DNA of 64,000 nucleotides from Rosa chinensis (taxonomy: Eukaryota; Streptophyta; Magnoliopsida; Rosales; Rosaceae): positions 1,369,001 through 1,433,000 of the forward strand of contig NC_037088.1 in the NCBI RefSeq assembly GCF_002994745.2. Reading direction: 5' to 3'. Below are positions 1 to 11,299 of the stretch, piece by piece. Numbering within the stretch: position 1 is the stretch's first letter; every line of letters starts with the position of its first letter. The notes under the pieces are model-generated. The model saw only the letters and a program-made list of their open reading frames with translations. It was not told the DNA's origin and made no database searches. The translations under genes were made by a program, and so were the position numbers.

Positions 1-214
1 AATCAAACTTGGTAGCTCATATGCTGAAAGGAGGTAATCCATAGCACTTGCTTCTCGAGCTCTAAGATCCCAGTCCAAAACTCATTTACGTTGCTTCTCG
101 AGCTTTGGATCATTACCGCAGAGTGGGCATCCTTGTTATGGCTCTAATGTCTTCCTTCCCAGTCCTCACTGTCATAATTGAAGACTGTTGAAAACCAGAA
201 AAACGTTAATTAGA

Positions 215-1565
215 GTAAATAAGAACAGCATCCTTAATCTGGGCAATTGTATGATCATTAGGCCCTGCACCATTAAAAGTGAATATAAGAATTAAACTAC
301 CACATGACTTGGCAATGGCACTAAAATTATGTGTATCATGTACGCATTACCATGACAGGGATGCAAGATATATATCGAGACATGGATAGAGAACAAAATT
401 GTATATAGAACTTTGCAATTTGCATGGAGCTACTGACTGAATACCTTTGATTAAGATTGTGCAAGAATGAGGGTTCTTCACATTTTCGACAAATGTGTAC
501 TTCTCTTCACCAAGGACGTGCTCATATACAAGTCCAGCCCAGCCAAGGCAATCAGGAGTTAAATCATCTACAGAGTTCACTGCCTCCCCTCCACAAGCCA
601 AAACCAACCGTTCCATATTTCTCCTCTTTGCTCTTCTCAGAGCAATAATCTACAAAATCAGGGGTTAGAAAAAGGGTGATCAAGGACAAGACCCTCAACC
701 TAGAATAAGACATAGATTAACTGAGAAACTGTAGAATGACAACAGAAACTTCTATCCCATATACAAAGCACCGACAAAGCATACATCAAGCCCAGCAATC
801 AAAAACAAAAGTTGATCTAGCCTGCAGTAATATGATTTTCAATTCCATCTTTGAATCTTGGAATGAAGAAACAAAAATAATAAAAAGAATTGGAACTACA
901 TCCAATGATATTCATCAAGTGATCAAGATCAAAAGAGAATCTTAAAGGTTGAGTAGTATATAAGATATTAACAAACCAAACGTGTATCTGCACCAAATTT
1001 ATGGCGCATGTGCATAATCTCCACCATAAACAGATCAATTGCCTCCTCAGGTATGTGGTTGCAAAGAACCTATCAATAATGAAACTGTAGTTTGTAACAA
1101 ATGAAGATGCAAGAGGTCTACAATAAATACTAGATTTTGTAAGCCACTTAACTTGAAAATTAGAATTGCATGTGGAATAAACATTATTTCAAGCCTTCTT
1201 GCATAAACCACAATTACTCACCGCATTTACAACTATGTCAGTCAATTGAGCAGCCAATGCTTCATGTAATTGCAAAAAAGCATTTTTCATATTAGCATGA
1301 TATATAACAGGAAAAGATTTCCTTTGCTGAGCAGGACTCAAACCTAAGAGTAAACCTCATTCTCCCCTTCCCCTTCTACCAAAAAGAAAAAGGAAAAGCA
1401 TAATTCAAGATACCTTTGTTCGCACAGTTGTCCTTGCTACCATTTTTAGGATTTCTTTGTCAGGCTCACTGCCCATTACCACAGGAGTTTTAAATTTCTA
1501 GATAAATTGAAGTGTTGCACTTTTGGCAATCTCAAAACCATCAACCAGGACACGTGGATGCATCC
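215..1565 (-). pseudogene. CCT6: CCT6 (chaperonin TCP-1 subunit zeta) exon fragments, decayed
   Basis: Five minus-strand blocks match the eukaryotic cytosolic chaperonin subunit CCT6, which helps fold actin and tubulin. In gene order they are 1414-1565 (HPRVLVDGFEIAKSATLQF... through KFKTPVV), 1222-1269 (QLTDIVVNAV), about 976-1069 (PEEAIDLFMVEIMHMRHKF), 445-649 ([11 protein letters not shown] through [12 protein letters not shown]) and about 225-264 (GPNDHTIAQIKDAV). Intron remnants with GT-AG borders separate most blocks, so this is a genomic copy and not a processed one. It cannot be functional. An in-frame TAG lies in the 1414-1565 block (Glu codon to stop), the acceptor before 1222-1269 reads AA where AG is needed, the N-terminal exons are absent, and the part expected between the third and fourth blocks (the central domain) is missing. 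The family call rests on remembered CCT6 sequence and is strong. Its position inside a CACTA-like element is inferred. Confidence 0.85.
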
Positions 1566-3520
1566 CTGCACCAAAAATAAAATCATTATTATCAAGGTCA
1601 GACAAGAAGTAACGTACAAGATATGAACACATTTCAAGCATTTTTTTGGCTACAAAACAGTCCACCAAGCACACGTGTCCTCTTTTCTCACTTAGTAACA
1701 GAAAACTGAAACAGCAGCCTCATTCCCAGATCGTAACAACAATAAAACTGGTGATACAACCATGCAGACTCCTAATATAAACTTCAACTTGTAAAATTCT
1801 AACAAACTGATAGGACATACGTATAAAACATGTATTGAATTCTAAAAATAGATATTTTATCCATCCAAATGGCTGAGAAGCTCAATTCTATATAGCCGTC
1901 TCATTTGAAGCAAAAGAACTTCCTGTTCCAAAGAATGGAATTAGAACTAGAAACACCATTTGAAGTAAAATTCTACATTCTGCTGAGAAAGGAATTAGAA
2001 CTAGAAACACCATTGCCAACATTGAAAAGATCAAATTTCCCTATTTTTCTTTTTCACAACAATGAATGTTATACAACTTTTTGAGTTAAATAACACTTTC
2101 TGATACAATAATCTAGAGCACCGTACAATGTGCATATCATAACACAGTTCAGACTGGCAAAAGGAAACATATAAAGCAACATTTGACACAATTGAGACTT
2201 GTGTAGAGAGTTGAGACTAGATATTAAGGCAAGGGTAGATGAGTTGAGACTTGAGAGAGTTCAGAGTTTCAGACAACATTTCACACAGCTCCCTATGGAT
2301 AAGCTCTCCATTATTATAGAAAAAGGTTAATTGAACAGGAATTACTGTTAAGGATGAATAGCTAAAGTCACAATTTTCAGACCGGTAGAAAACACTGGAT
2401 GGCTTTAACAATAGAAGAAAAGAGAAAAGTAGGAATGCTGAGGTTATATAGCTCATACCCTCATTTGGATAAACTACCAACGCTGATGAGTATAGGAATT
2501 TTACACATGAGCTGAAGTCAAGTCCAAACAACAAGATCTCAACCCCCAGCTCAAACTGGCATGTTGACAAGTACAGATTTCACACAATAGATTCAGTTGC
2601 ACCCAACCAATAGATAAAGCAGTACCTTTGAAAATAACTGTATTTTCAAAGGTACTAAAGGTATTTTCATAAAGACAAAAGGAAAAAAAGAAAGAAGAGG
2701 AAAACAACAACTTGCCTAAGGAAGAAAAACGAAAGAAAGACAGAAGGCAATAAAGAAATATAAGAACCAGCCTTTTATTTCGTGGTTCTCTGTATATTGT
2801 AATACAGAAAGCCAACAGAAAAATAAACTCAAAACTGTCCAGATTAACAAAAATGCTAAGATGTCTACACTAAAGGAAATCATTGTTTCCGAATGAGATA
2901 TCACAGTCATGAAGCATCTCGAAGAATTTACATTGGAACGGAAACTGTTGCATCTAAACCGTACTCTCAAATTACTTTAACATGATCCAAAATGTATATT
3001 TACCTGAACGTTTTACAGCAGTGTATCTGCCATGAAGTTAGAATATTTTTCTTTGTGACCCCAAGAAAGTGGCTGCTATATGTCTTTAATCTTTTTCCGC
3101 AACCTGTGACAGTATGTAGCCATTATGTTATTACAAACAAAATAGGAATTTGAAGCTCAATTCTAATTCCTTTCTCATTTGAAGCAATAGAAGCTCAATT
3201 CTATTTTATCCTCCTATTCCCTTTCCTTCTGAACTCACACAATGAATGAAACAGCAACTAAGGGCTTAATTCTTCCTCCTCCTCTCTCTTCCCCATGATA
3301 GTCCACCAAAGAAAACCAAATAGATTCTTATAATTAACAGAAAGTTGTTATAAGACAATATCAAATTCTTATACATAACCATCAGCATTAAATCCAATGC
3401 TCCAATCTCAAATTAGAAGTTCAACTTTCACAAATCTAGAACGGGAAAACAAGACAATTCCAACGAAACTACACGGAAACGATAAGACAATAACATTATA
3501 ATTAGAGGTAAAGAGCATTA
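1566..3520. other. AT-rich stretch without a recognisable gene
   Basis: No coding block, RNA gene or clear repeat was recognised. The stretch lies upstream (in gene orientation) of the CCT6 fragments and may be old intron or transposon filler. Two near-identical 25-30 base phrases containing aattagaactagaaacacc at about 1938-1965 and 1991-2015 form a small local duplication. Confidence 0.4.
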
Positions 3521-3529
3521 CCTGGGCCT

Positions 3530-4260
3530 TTAAGTCGCTAAAAACCACATTGAACCCCACATCCAAGACACTAATCTGCAAAATTCAAACATAAATAGAA
3601 TCAACATCTGTTCATAAGTCTGAACATCACAATCCCTAATTTATTAGAACAAAAACAACACAAAAACACGGTCATTATGCTAAGCATATAGCAACGAGCC
3701 TGTATAAACAGACCACTAAGCATATATCATTATGTGAAATTGCCAGCGAGCTAAATCCATCTCTCAACTCCGTTCACTACGTCCAGGATATTAAACAAAA
3801 GCAGTTCGATTCAACACGAACAAAAGATACGGAAAAAATTAACGAAATAAAATACAAATTCAACCCCAAGTTTCAAATCCAGAGATACGGAAACAAAATA
3901 TACTTTTTATCTTTACCTGGTTAGTGCCGAATAGCAGAGACCTAACCCAGCACCTGTGGATGCCACATCAATTATTGACGTGAATATTGGCAGAGGAGGC
4001 TAGGTTATGGGCCACGAAGCCGGAAAATCCTAGGGAGATGCGGATCGCCATAAGAGCAAATTGAAATAGGAAGGTGAAGATTTTGGTATAGTGCAGTCTC
4101 GAAGACGAAGAAAAACGACCTAGAAAAGGGTAACAACAGCCAGGGAATGCCATTTTGTAGCAAAAGACGGCGAAATGGAGATGGTAGAGTTGAATTGAAG
4201 GTTGATATTCAAATCGGAGAAGCAATTGGATGAGATGAAGATTAGGGGATTTGAAATTTG
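3530..4260 (-). other. Possible pair of spliced exons of an unrecognised transcript
   Basis: On the minus strand a GC-richer block (about 4260-3917) ends in a good donor (AACCAG/GTAAAG at about 3917). A second block at about 3532-3576 is bounded by TTTTGCAG/ATTAG and CCCAG/GTAATG. Joined, the second block continues the reading phase ending FGTNQ with ISVLDVGFNVVFSDLKAQ. However, a TGA interrupts the first block after the residues NIHVNN, so the join does not extend the open frame that begins MAFPGCC (ATG near 4153). No protein family was recognised. It could be the 5' end of the gene that supplied the captured fragments, or an unrelated decayed gene. Confidence 0.25.
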
Positions 4261-4439
4261 AGGGTTTTGGATGAGAGGATTAAGGGAAAGCTCTGAGCTT
4301 TTGGCTCAGACTGAGAGAGGGTTTGAGAGAGAGGACTGAATGTGGAGAGAGCGTCGACAGGGTCGAGAGGACTGCTGGGTTTTGTTTTGTTTTCCTTTTT
4401 TCTTCCGAACACGATGTGGCAATTAAACCTAGCAAAATG

Positions 4440-5511
4440 TTCTCAAAGTTACTCCCACAACAGAAACTGAAACAAATAGTCGTCTGAGGGTACTACATAA
4501 AATCAAAATACCAAAACATGGAGGGAAACATACCGCCTACAACATTTTCACTCAAAATATTGCCGCCTATGTTCCCACTTCACACAACAGAAAAATATAA
4601 CTTCAATTGTCCAATTTCTACAACTTGCACTTTGTTTACCTAGTGAAACACATTCAAGCAAGCTTCCTCAAAATTTGGCTTCTAGTTTTCAATCACACAA
4701 CGGAAATCTCAGGCACAGTTGTACCAAGTACCCCAAATTTCAGATTTTAAGAGGCAACCAAGACTCAAGAGTGGAGGGAAATCTGCCGCTAAATTTTTCA
4801 TGACTCAGACGACGGATAATACTTAATTCCGTTGTGCGATGTAGTTCTGATAAAAAAGTTATCACTTTGTTGGCATTCACACAACAGAATCTAACAAGTA
4901 CCGTTGTGCAATAAAGCTTACTTAAACACACAACAGATGATTTCTGTTCCGTTGTGTGATTAGTGTTGTGTGATTAACTTTTTGTAGTAGTGTTAATGTC
5001 TAAAAGTCTAGCGATAGCTGGACCTTAGTTAACGCTGATCCGGCGGGCGGATCGATACCTTTGTTGTGAGTGGTTCCCGTTACCTGTCAAATAAAATACA
5101 ATGGGCGTCAGAGGGAGACCGCTCCGGGCGGTCTTCAACTCTCCGATGCCTAAGTTAGTCAATGTATTTATGTTGACAAAGTGACAGTAGGTAAGTATTG
5201 AATGCGTCATAAATGAGGAGAGAGGAGAGAACCTTTTATAGGTGAGGAAGAGGATGATCTTCTCTTTGTTTTCGATGTGGGACTGATGTGCTTCAGTTCC
5301 CAGTTTCAGTAGCTTCTGATGCCATCTTGACACGGCGCGTGGCGGCGCGTCGGCGGTGCTTTGGGGTTGATCCGGGGCTCAGGCGGTAACCCGGCTAACT
5401 GTCTTTACGCCAGTCACTCATATGGTGGGCGTTGGTACCCCTGGTGGTACCATGAGCGTGGCTCATTATAGCTAATTATGCTTGCAAATGGACATGTATG
5501 TACAAGTAGTG
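4440..5511. mobile_element. Right terminal region of a CACTA-like DNA transposon
   Basis: The sequence ending at 4990, continued by tg at 5510-5511 beyond the inserted LTR, reads ...CTTTTTGTAGTAGTG. This is the reverse complement of a CACTACTACAAAAAG terminus, as expected for CACTA (En/Spm) elements. From about 4450 to 4975 there are about nine copies, in both orientations, of the motif ACACAACRGAA / TTCYGTTGTGT (for example near 4581, 4691, 4875, 4925, 4945), a typical subterminal repeat array. Right of 5511 the sequence is copia-A, so the element inserted into copia-A, probably duplicating TGT (5512-5514). No left terminus and no return to copia-A sequence is seen to the left, so the element probably continues to base 1 and beyond. 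Confidence 0.6.
4991..5504 (-). mobile_element. Solo LTR (514 bp) inside the CACTA terminus
   Basis: The block starts TGTTAATGTC and ends ATGTACA, giving TGT...ACA ends. It is flanked on both sides by AGTAG (4986-4990 and 5505-5509), a 5-bp target duplication as made by retroviral-type integrases. Read on the minus strand it contains CTATAAAAGG, followed downstream by a GC-rich stretch, as LTR promoters do. No internal region or second LTR is present, so it is a solo LTR left by recombination. The family is not recognised. Confidence 0.6.
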
Positions 5512-5559
5512 TGTCTTCGAGTTCTAATCCTCGGTATGTTCAGTAACTGCCTGAAAATC

Positions 5560-6170
5560 CATGATCTCTAGTGTGAAATCGATAGAAAATGATCATTCAA
5601 TAAAGTTGGTATTTCGAGTTCCGCGACCGGCGTAATACTCATCTACTGCTTTAGCTATCGCATAGCAGGTGCGGGACCAACAGTCAATTCCTCCACATTG
5701 ATAAAAAAGCTCATGCTGATTCTTGCGGCGACAGACCAGACTAGTGTTCCTTTCAACTCGGGCTTGCTAAGTTATGGCATCATGGTTCCTACAATGTGGC
5801 CTCTTGGGCCTTGGCCAAGTGGCAGACGGTCATATGGGCTAATTTCGTTATGCAAATCATGTCTTGCTTCAGGCAAGGAAATGGTCATTTGATGGTTTAA
5901 AGTACTCTTCTAGAGTGACTCAAAGAGTCTGTGGATCCTCTTCATCGGATACTCAACTTGGAGTGCTTTCTCCATATGTTTCTTTATGAACATTATGGCA
6001 CTCGCCTTAAAAGCCTCAGTGATGACATTGTCAGTATTAATTGTTGATCTCATCTTCTTTGTAGTCAGATGAATTTTCACATCTTGAGTCCACTTTAGAT
6101 AGTTTCTTCCGGAAACCTCCAAGTAACAAAGTCAAGTTTAGTGAGATTTGACATTCCTTACAAGAAAGGA
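5560..6170 (-). pseudogene. Broken copia gag (copia-A)
   Basis: The minus strand encodes a gag of the plant copia type in pieces. The clearest open part (6122-5910) carries GRNYLKWTQDVKIHLTTKKM, typical of the N-terminal half of the capsid-like Gag. It then continues in other frames to a region resembling copia-C gag near 24,720 (EELT.GPAPA). Several frame changes and stops make it non-functional. Confidence 0.7.
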
Positions 6171-7764
6171 ACAAATAATCTTAGTGCTTTGGGTAATACC
6201 ATCCATAAGCAACTAATAAGAACTTTAGGTTCTATAACATGGTATAAAAAATCGGATTAGACATGTTAAATCTATTGGTTTTATCATGTGTGGTGAATTC
6301 ATAAAGGAAACTTCAAGTTTCTTGAATGGCATTATCGAAACTACAAATTCGATTTATGTATGAACTACTGGTTCATTTAGAACTTCTAGTTCATTAGGTA
6401 CCTACATTTTCTACACATATGTTCTAGTGCGAAAATTTAGACAAGTAACATAAAAATATTGAATAACGCAAATTGTAATAATATCTCACAAATTGGATAA
6501 ATGGAAATCATAAATCAATTGAGATATTAATTGCATGCTAGTAATATAACAGATTAATTATCACACAATTATGTGAATAAATGCTTTTGGAAATTAATTA
6601 CACATATTAGATATAGTGAATTTATTTACAATATCAAAACATTTTTCCTTTTATTTTGGTTCTACTGGACCAAAGAAAGAGTGAGCTTGATAGTGAAGCC
6701 TACGGGGCTTAGTTTGCGAGCTCATGACCCAGGCTTTCATGCACTAGTCAAAAAAGGTGTGTGAGGCCTGCTGGGTTGTTAGGTCCCGCGGAGGGAGAGT
6801 GGGCCTGCTGGGCTCAAACTGGTCTGCGAATGAATGAAAAGTTATTACTCAACCCTTTCAGTAACTCCAATTGAATACGACCAGGTAAGGAAAGATGAGG
6901 TTTAGGTGGAGCGAGGCTCACTTAAGTACACAGCCTCATCTGAACCTTACCTAGACATCGCATCCAAATGGATGAGCCTACTTTGAGAAGATTCATAACC
7001 TTTGTCACGGCAACATGTGGCGAGCTTCTGTTCTAGCCTTGCAACTTGGGCCTAAGCTTCTGGCTCAGATTTGTTGTTGTGACTTTGGACTTGATTTTGA
7101 GCTTCTAACTCAGCCTCATTTAATATTCACCGTTAACCTTTTTTTTTCTTTAAATGCTTCTGGCATTAACGCTTCATTAACCCCATAAATATTACATAAT
7201 CATTATGGCAATAAACTTAATATATAGCATTAATAAATTATAATTAAGTAAATAAATATCGTAAAGTCAATAATGAAATCATTACGGTGATGAGCGTAAT
7301 ATACGGCATTAACAGGAAATGATGCACGTTATTATAGCAATGATTTGAATAAATGCTTCTGGCATTGTACTAATATTAAATAGGAATCATACATGTCAAT
7401 GTGTCATGATATATGTCAATCAAATCCAAAAATATGAACAAATATATATTTACCAAATAAATAATCAGATAGGATTAGGGTTCATGCATCATGGTGATTG
7501 TTCACATAATCAAGTTTGAAAACATGAATTAAAATTAGAATTTGGAGAACTTAACTCAATGTAGAACGGATGAATCTTCATCTTATTTGTGCAAAAGTGA
7601 GAAGGTTGTCTTCTCAGCCAATCCAACCAATCCAATAGCTTGTTTGTGATTCAGACCCTAAACCAGATTGAATGATGATCCTCCTTTGGTTAATCAGCAA
7701 TTTTAGAGCTTTTCGTGCTCCAAAAAAACTATTCTCAATGGCAGAATTATTTGTGCTGATAACG

Positions 7765-7786
7765 TGTTGTAAAACGATAATAAAAG

Positions 7787-7818
<32 letters not shown>

Positions 7819-8059
7819 TTTAGACACAGAGAATGAAGTATGAGAAAATGGAGTGATTCTATTCATCTCACAATGAGGTTTATATAGGAGAACCTCAGGT
7901 TTACAAAAGGTAACTATTTAACGATTACATCAATCACTCGTCTAATTACAGTCAATCAATCGCTAATTATATTCTGTTAATCACCAATCAATCTTAATTG
8001 GCGTATATCACGCAACACTAATTGCTATTACATGGATAGCCACATTAATATTTACAACA
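7765..8059 (-). repeat. 5' LTR of copia-A
   Basis: On the minus strand it starts TGTTGTAAATATTAATG (8059) and ends ...CGTTTTACAACA (7765). The primer-binding region CGTTATCAGCAC follows at once. A GA microsatellite sits at about 7791-7818, as the CT tract does near the end of the copia-C LTRs. Confidence 0.8.
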
Positions 8060-8521
8060 AGGAATTTGATATAAATAATGTACAATTACGCTCCTATCAA
8101 ATACCCCCACACTTAGACTTTGCTAGTCCCTAGCAAACAAAACTAAGAAAATAAAACAAGGACTCAAAAGACTCAAACAAACTATGCCTTCAACATTGTT
8201 GTCTCAGAAATCTCTTACTTTCATAGCATCAAGATTAGCACGCAACCAAGATTCAAGCATAAGAATTCGAGGGTTAATTAAAACATATATTCGACATATC
8301 AGCATGTAAGACACGGGGGTGACAATGGTGATGGGTGGAGCTCAGCATGTATCCAACAAGTATGATTCAAACCTCACAGGATTCACCACTCTTTCTTCTC
8401 TCCAATTAAGGCTAATACTTAAAAGCTTTTTCACTCAAATATATGTGAGAGATGATAATATTTTCGACAAACAAAAATCTCACATATATAAAGAAAGAAA
8501 GGCTATGTCAAAATATATGTA

Positions 8522-8744
8522 AGTTCAAGTAAATCCCTATTTGTGTGTCTGGCCCAAACTCTAAGTTACTTGACCTAGTGGTAATAGGGTTTAATTAAAA
8601 GAATCTAGATATTCATATTCAATGTATGATTACATTTCCTTGTATGATTCAGATTCTACGCATTGTAATCCTCTATATAAAGAGGCCCATATTATCAATT
8701 AGAATACACAATGATTTTCTCTCAATTCCCTTTTCTCTAAAACA
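8522..8744 (+). repeat. 5' LTR of copia-B
   Basis: 223 bp, closely matching 16,441-16,661. It contains CTATATAAAGAGG near 8672, a likely TATA box. The first base pair is altered from TG, probably by a small deletion at the junction. Confidence 0.8.
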
Positions 8745-9621
8745 CGTTATCAGCACAAAGCCCTAACCCTGAAACCCTAAAATCGTAGCCTTCAAAACCC
8801 TAGCAACTACCGCCCGCAGTGACCATGTAGCAGCCCTCGCATTGCAACTCAACGCTAACCCTACCAGGTTAGCCTCGCTGCCCCTGCAGCGCCCACAAAC
8901 ACTCGCCTGCTCTTACTCTTGCTTGCCTGCGACCTCGCCACACCAAGACCCCGCAACCTCGCGACCCCTCGACATGTCGACGCCGCTAGAGCGCCTTGCA
9001 TTTGCTACACCCGCAGCCCTATGCTCGCTCGCTACCCCTGCAGCACCTATGCTCCCAGCGAGCATGCCTTGCATCTGCTGCCCCCGCGGCCCTGCAACAC
9101 CCGCATCCTACCCCCTCAGCTCTCGCATTCAGCTAGCCTAGACTAAAGGTTGCCTACCTCACACATCCCCGCAGCCTATTTTCCCACATGCCTGCATCAA
9201 CACGCGCTTGTTCTCAAGCCCTGAATCAACAAGTAAGTCTTTGAGATTTAAGTTCCCGTTTTTGAAGTTCTTCATTCTTTTTCTTCTTTTCTCGGGGACT
9301 TGCAACCTCACATCTTCTACCCCCCCCCCCCCCTTTCTTCTTCATATGGGAGACCAAAAGCCGAACTATGGGGGTTCGTGCTCACTCCAAGCTTGGAGCT
9401 TGTAGAGTCCTCCAAACTTAGAGTTTGTAGAAAATTTAAGATCAACCACTTACCTCATTATTTCAATCTAATCCAATACCTCTTGGAATTGAATTTCTTG
9501 GAAGCGATTAAGTTCAAAAATTCCTAATTTCTTGGAAGCGATTACGCTCAGAAATTTTATATGTTTTCGTGGTAGCCTTTTACGCTCTGAAACTAACCAT
9601 AATTTTTTGTTCTCTTTCAGG

Positions 9622-10676
9622 ATGAGTAACCTGAAGAAATTGAACTTTGCTCCATTGGGAACAACTGGCTCTGGATATCACAGGTGAGTTCGTGATGTCC
9701 TCCAGCATCTCAAGGCCGATGGAATCCTGGATATGATTCTCGAGCCTAGCCAGGACGTGCTAACTGTTGGGCAAGCTCAAGCTTTGGAAGCAAATAGAGC
9801 AGCCTTAGAGGCAAATAAGGCGAAAGTCGTCATCCTAATGACTCGTCATATGGATGATTCGCTCTAGTATGAGTGTATGAATGAAGAAGACCCCAGAAGG
9901 CTGTGGGTCTCACTAGAAGAAAGATTTGGCAACGTCCGTGACTCCCTGCTCCCTGACCTAGAAGTGAGATGGCATAGCCTCCGCTTCTGTGATTTCAAGT
10001 CAGTTCTTCACTACAACTCAGAAGCACTTCGCATAAAATCCTTAATGGAATTCTGTGGTAAAGAGATCACAGATGCGATGTTGATTGAGAAGACTCTCTC
10101 TACCTTCCCCGTCTCTACATTGATGGTTGCTAAGAACTATTGAATCGATTTTAATGCAGGACGGATCACAAGGTTTCATGAGCTTATTGGAGCTATGAAT
10201 GTAGCTGAAAAGCATGACAACATCCTTGTGAAGAACTATAATTCGAGATCCGTGGAAACAGAGCATATTCCGGAATCCAATTATAGTCACGCCCCAAAGA
10301 GAGGGCGCCAAGAGCAAAACCCTAATCTTAGGGATACTTCTGGACGTTCTGGTCCATGTAATCTCTCTACTTAGGAAGGTAATTACCAAAATAGGCCAAC
10401 ACATAACCGAAGAGGTCAATGTGGAAAGAGAGGGAGGCAACGCCGCTGGCCATGTTGGTAGCGCCACCAACACTAAGAGCTATCTAAATGACGCTTTCAA
10501 AGCACCTCAATCAATGGAGTCGGAGCAAAGAGATGTATGTTCTCGATGTCGAGTATCCGGTCATTGGGCACACATTTGTAGAGCTCGTGAAGAAATTGTC
10601 ACCACCTACAAAGCATATTGTGAAGCGAGAGAAGCTCACTATGTGGAACAAGAAGATCAAGAAGATGATCTAGAGT
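9622..10676 (+). pseudogene. copia-B gag, interrupted
   Basis: Starts MSNLKKLNFAPLGTTGSGYHR, then a TGA, then continues in phase with LQHLKADGILDMILEPSQD, the open segment 9877-10,140 (ending FPVSTLMVAKNY before a stop) and further segments. Near 10,539-10,580 a zinc knuckle of CX2CX4HX4C form is readable (CSRCRVSGHWAHIC), the RNA-binding motif at the C-terminus of Gag. At least four stops or frame changes break it. Codon context and position after the leader fit a copia Gag. Confidence 0.75.
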
Positions 10677-11299
10677 GAAGGGTTGAAGACTACAAATCTG
10701 GTTGGGATCAATAGATCGCCAATTCTGTTTAAGTCTTTATTTTTCAAGAGAAGTAAGAGGCAATTGCCATATACTTTGTAGTAGATGCCAATGGTTTAGT
10801 CTTTCTTCAAAGTAGGCTCACCCAAAGTAAGTGTGATGTCTAGGAAGGTTATGAGATTAGTGGTACTTAAGCGAGCCTTGCTCCACCGACATCTCTTTAC
10901 TCACCTGGTCACATTTATTTTGGTATTACCAAAAGAAGTTAGACGACTACCATTGTTTTGCATTAGCTAGCATTTTGGATTAGATTTTCTTTGGTCAAAG
11001 AGACAATGATGTAACTCCATTGGCGTATGAATAAAATTTCGAGTTCTTTTCCTTATGACTCCATTTTGATTCTGAGCATATTACTTTGTGACTATGATGG
11101 CTGGGCCATCAAAATTAATTCAAGGACATGGAATAGCTCAAGTTTCACTTGCCAAATGTCACCTTAATTATTGTCACAGAAACTCTCTACGCTCCTAGGG
11201 CCAATCGTACCTATGAATAGCCAACGGATTCCATGCGAAAGCGCATGTAGAGAACGGAAATGAGTTCCTTTGCAATACCTCTAACGATTGCGAACAAAG

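Larger units (their letters stand above)
5512..8059 (-). mobile_element. Ty1/copia element (copia-A), 5' half only
   Basis: Minus-strand copia element of the same family as copia-C. The 5' LTR is 7765-8059, followed leftwards by a primer-site region (TTATCAGCAC), a long untranslated leader and a broken gag. Blocks throughout align by eye with copia-C 22,430-24,900 in reverse. The element stops at 5512, where a CACTA-like terminus is inserted, and its pol and 3' LTR are not in the window. It inserted into the LARD 3' LTR between 8059 and 8060. The 8060-8099 remainder matches the first 40 bp of the LARD 5' LTR. Confidence 0.8.

Noticed and set aside
1414..1565. A working CCT6 gene on the minus strand
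   Set aside because: In-frame stop, lost splice acceptor and missing N-terminal and central exons rule it out.
4480..4500. Left CACTA terminus at GGTACTACATAAAATC
   Set aside because: It lacks the CACTA start and a 3-bp duplication, and copia-A sequence does not resume to its left.
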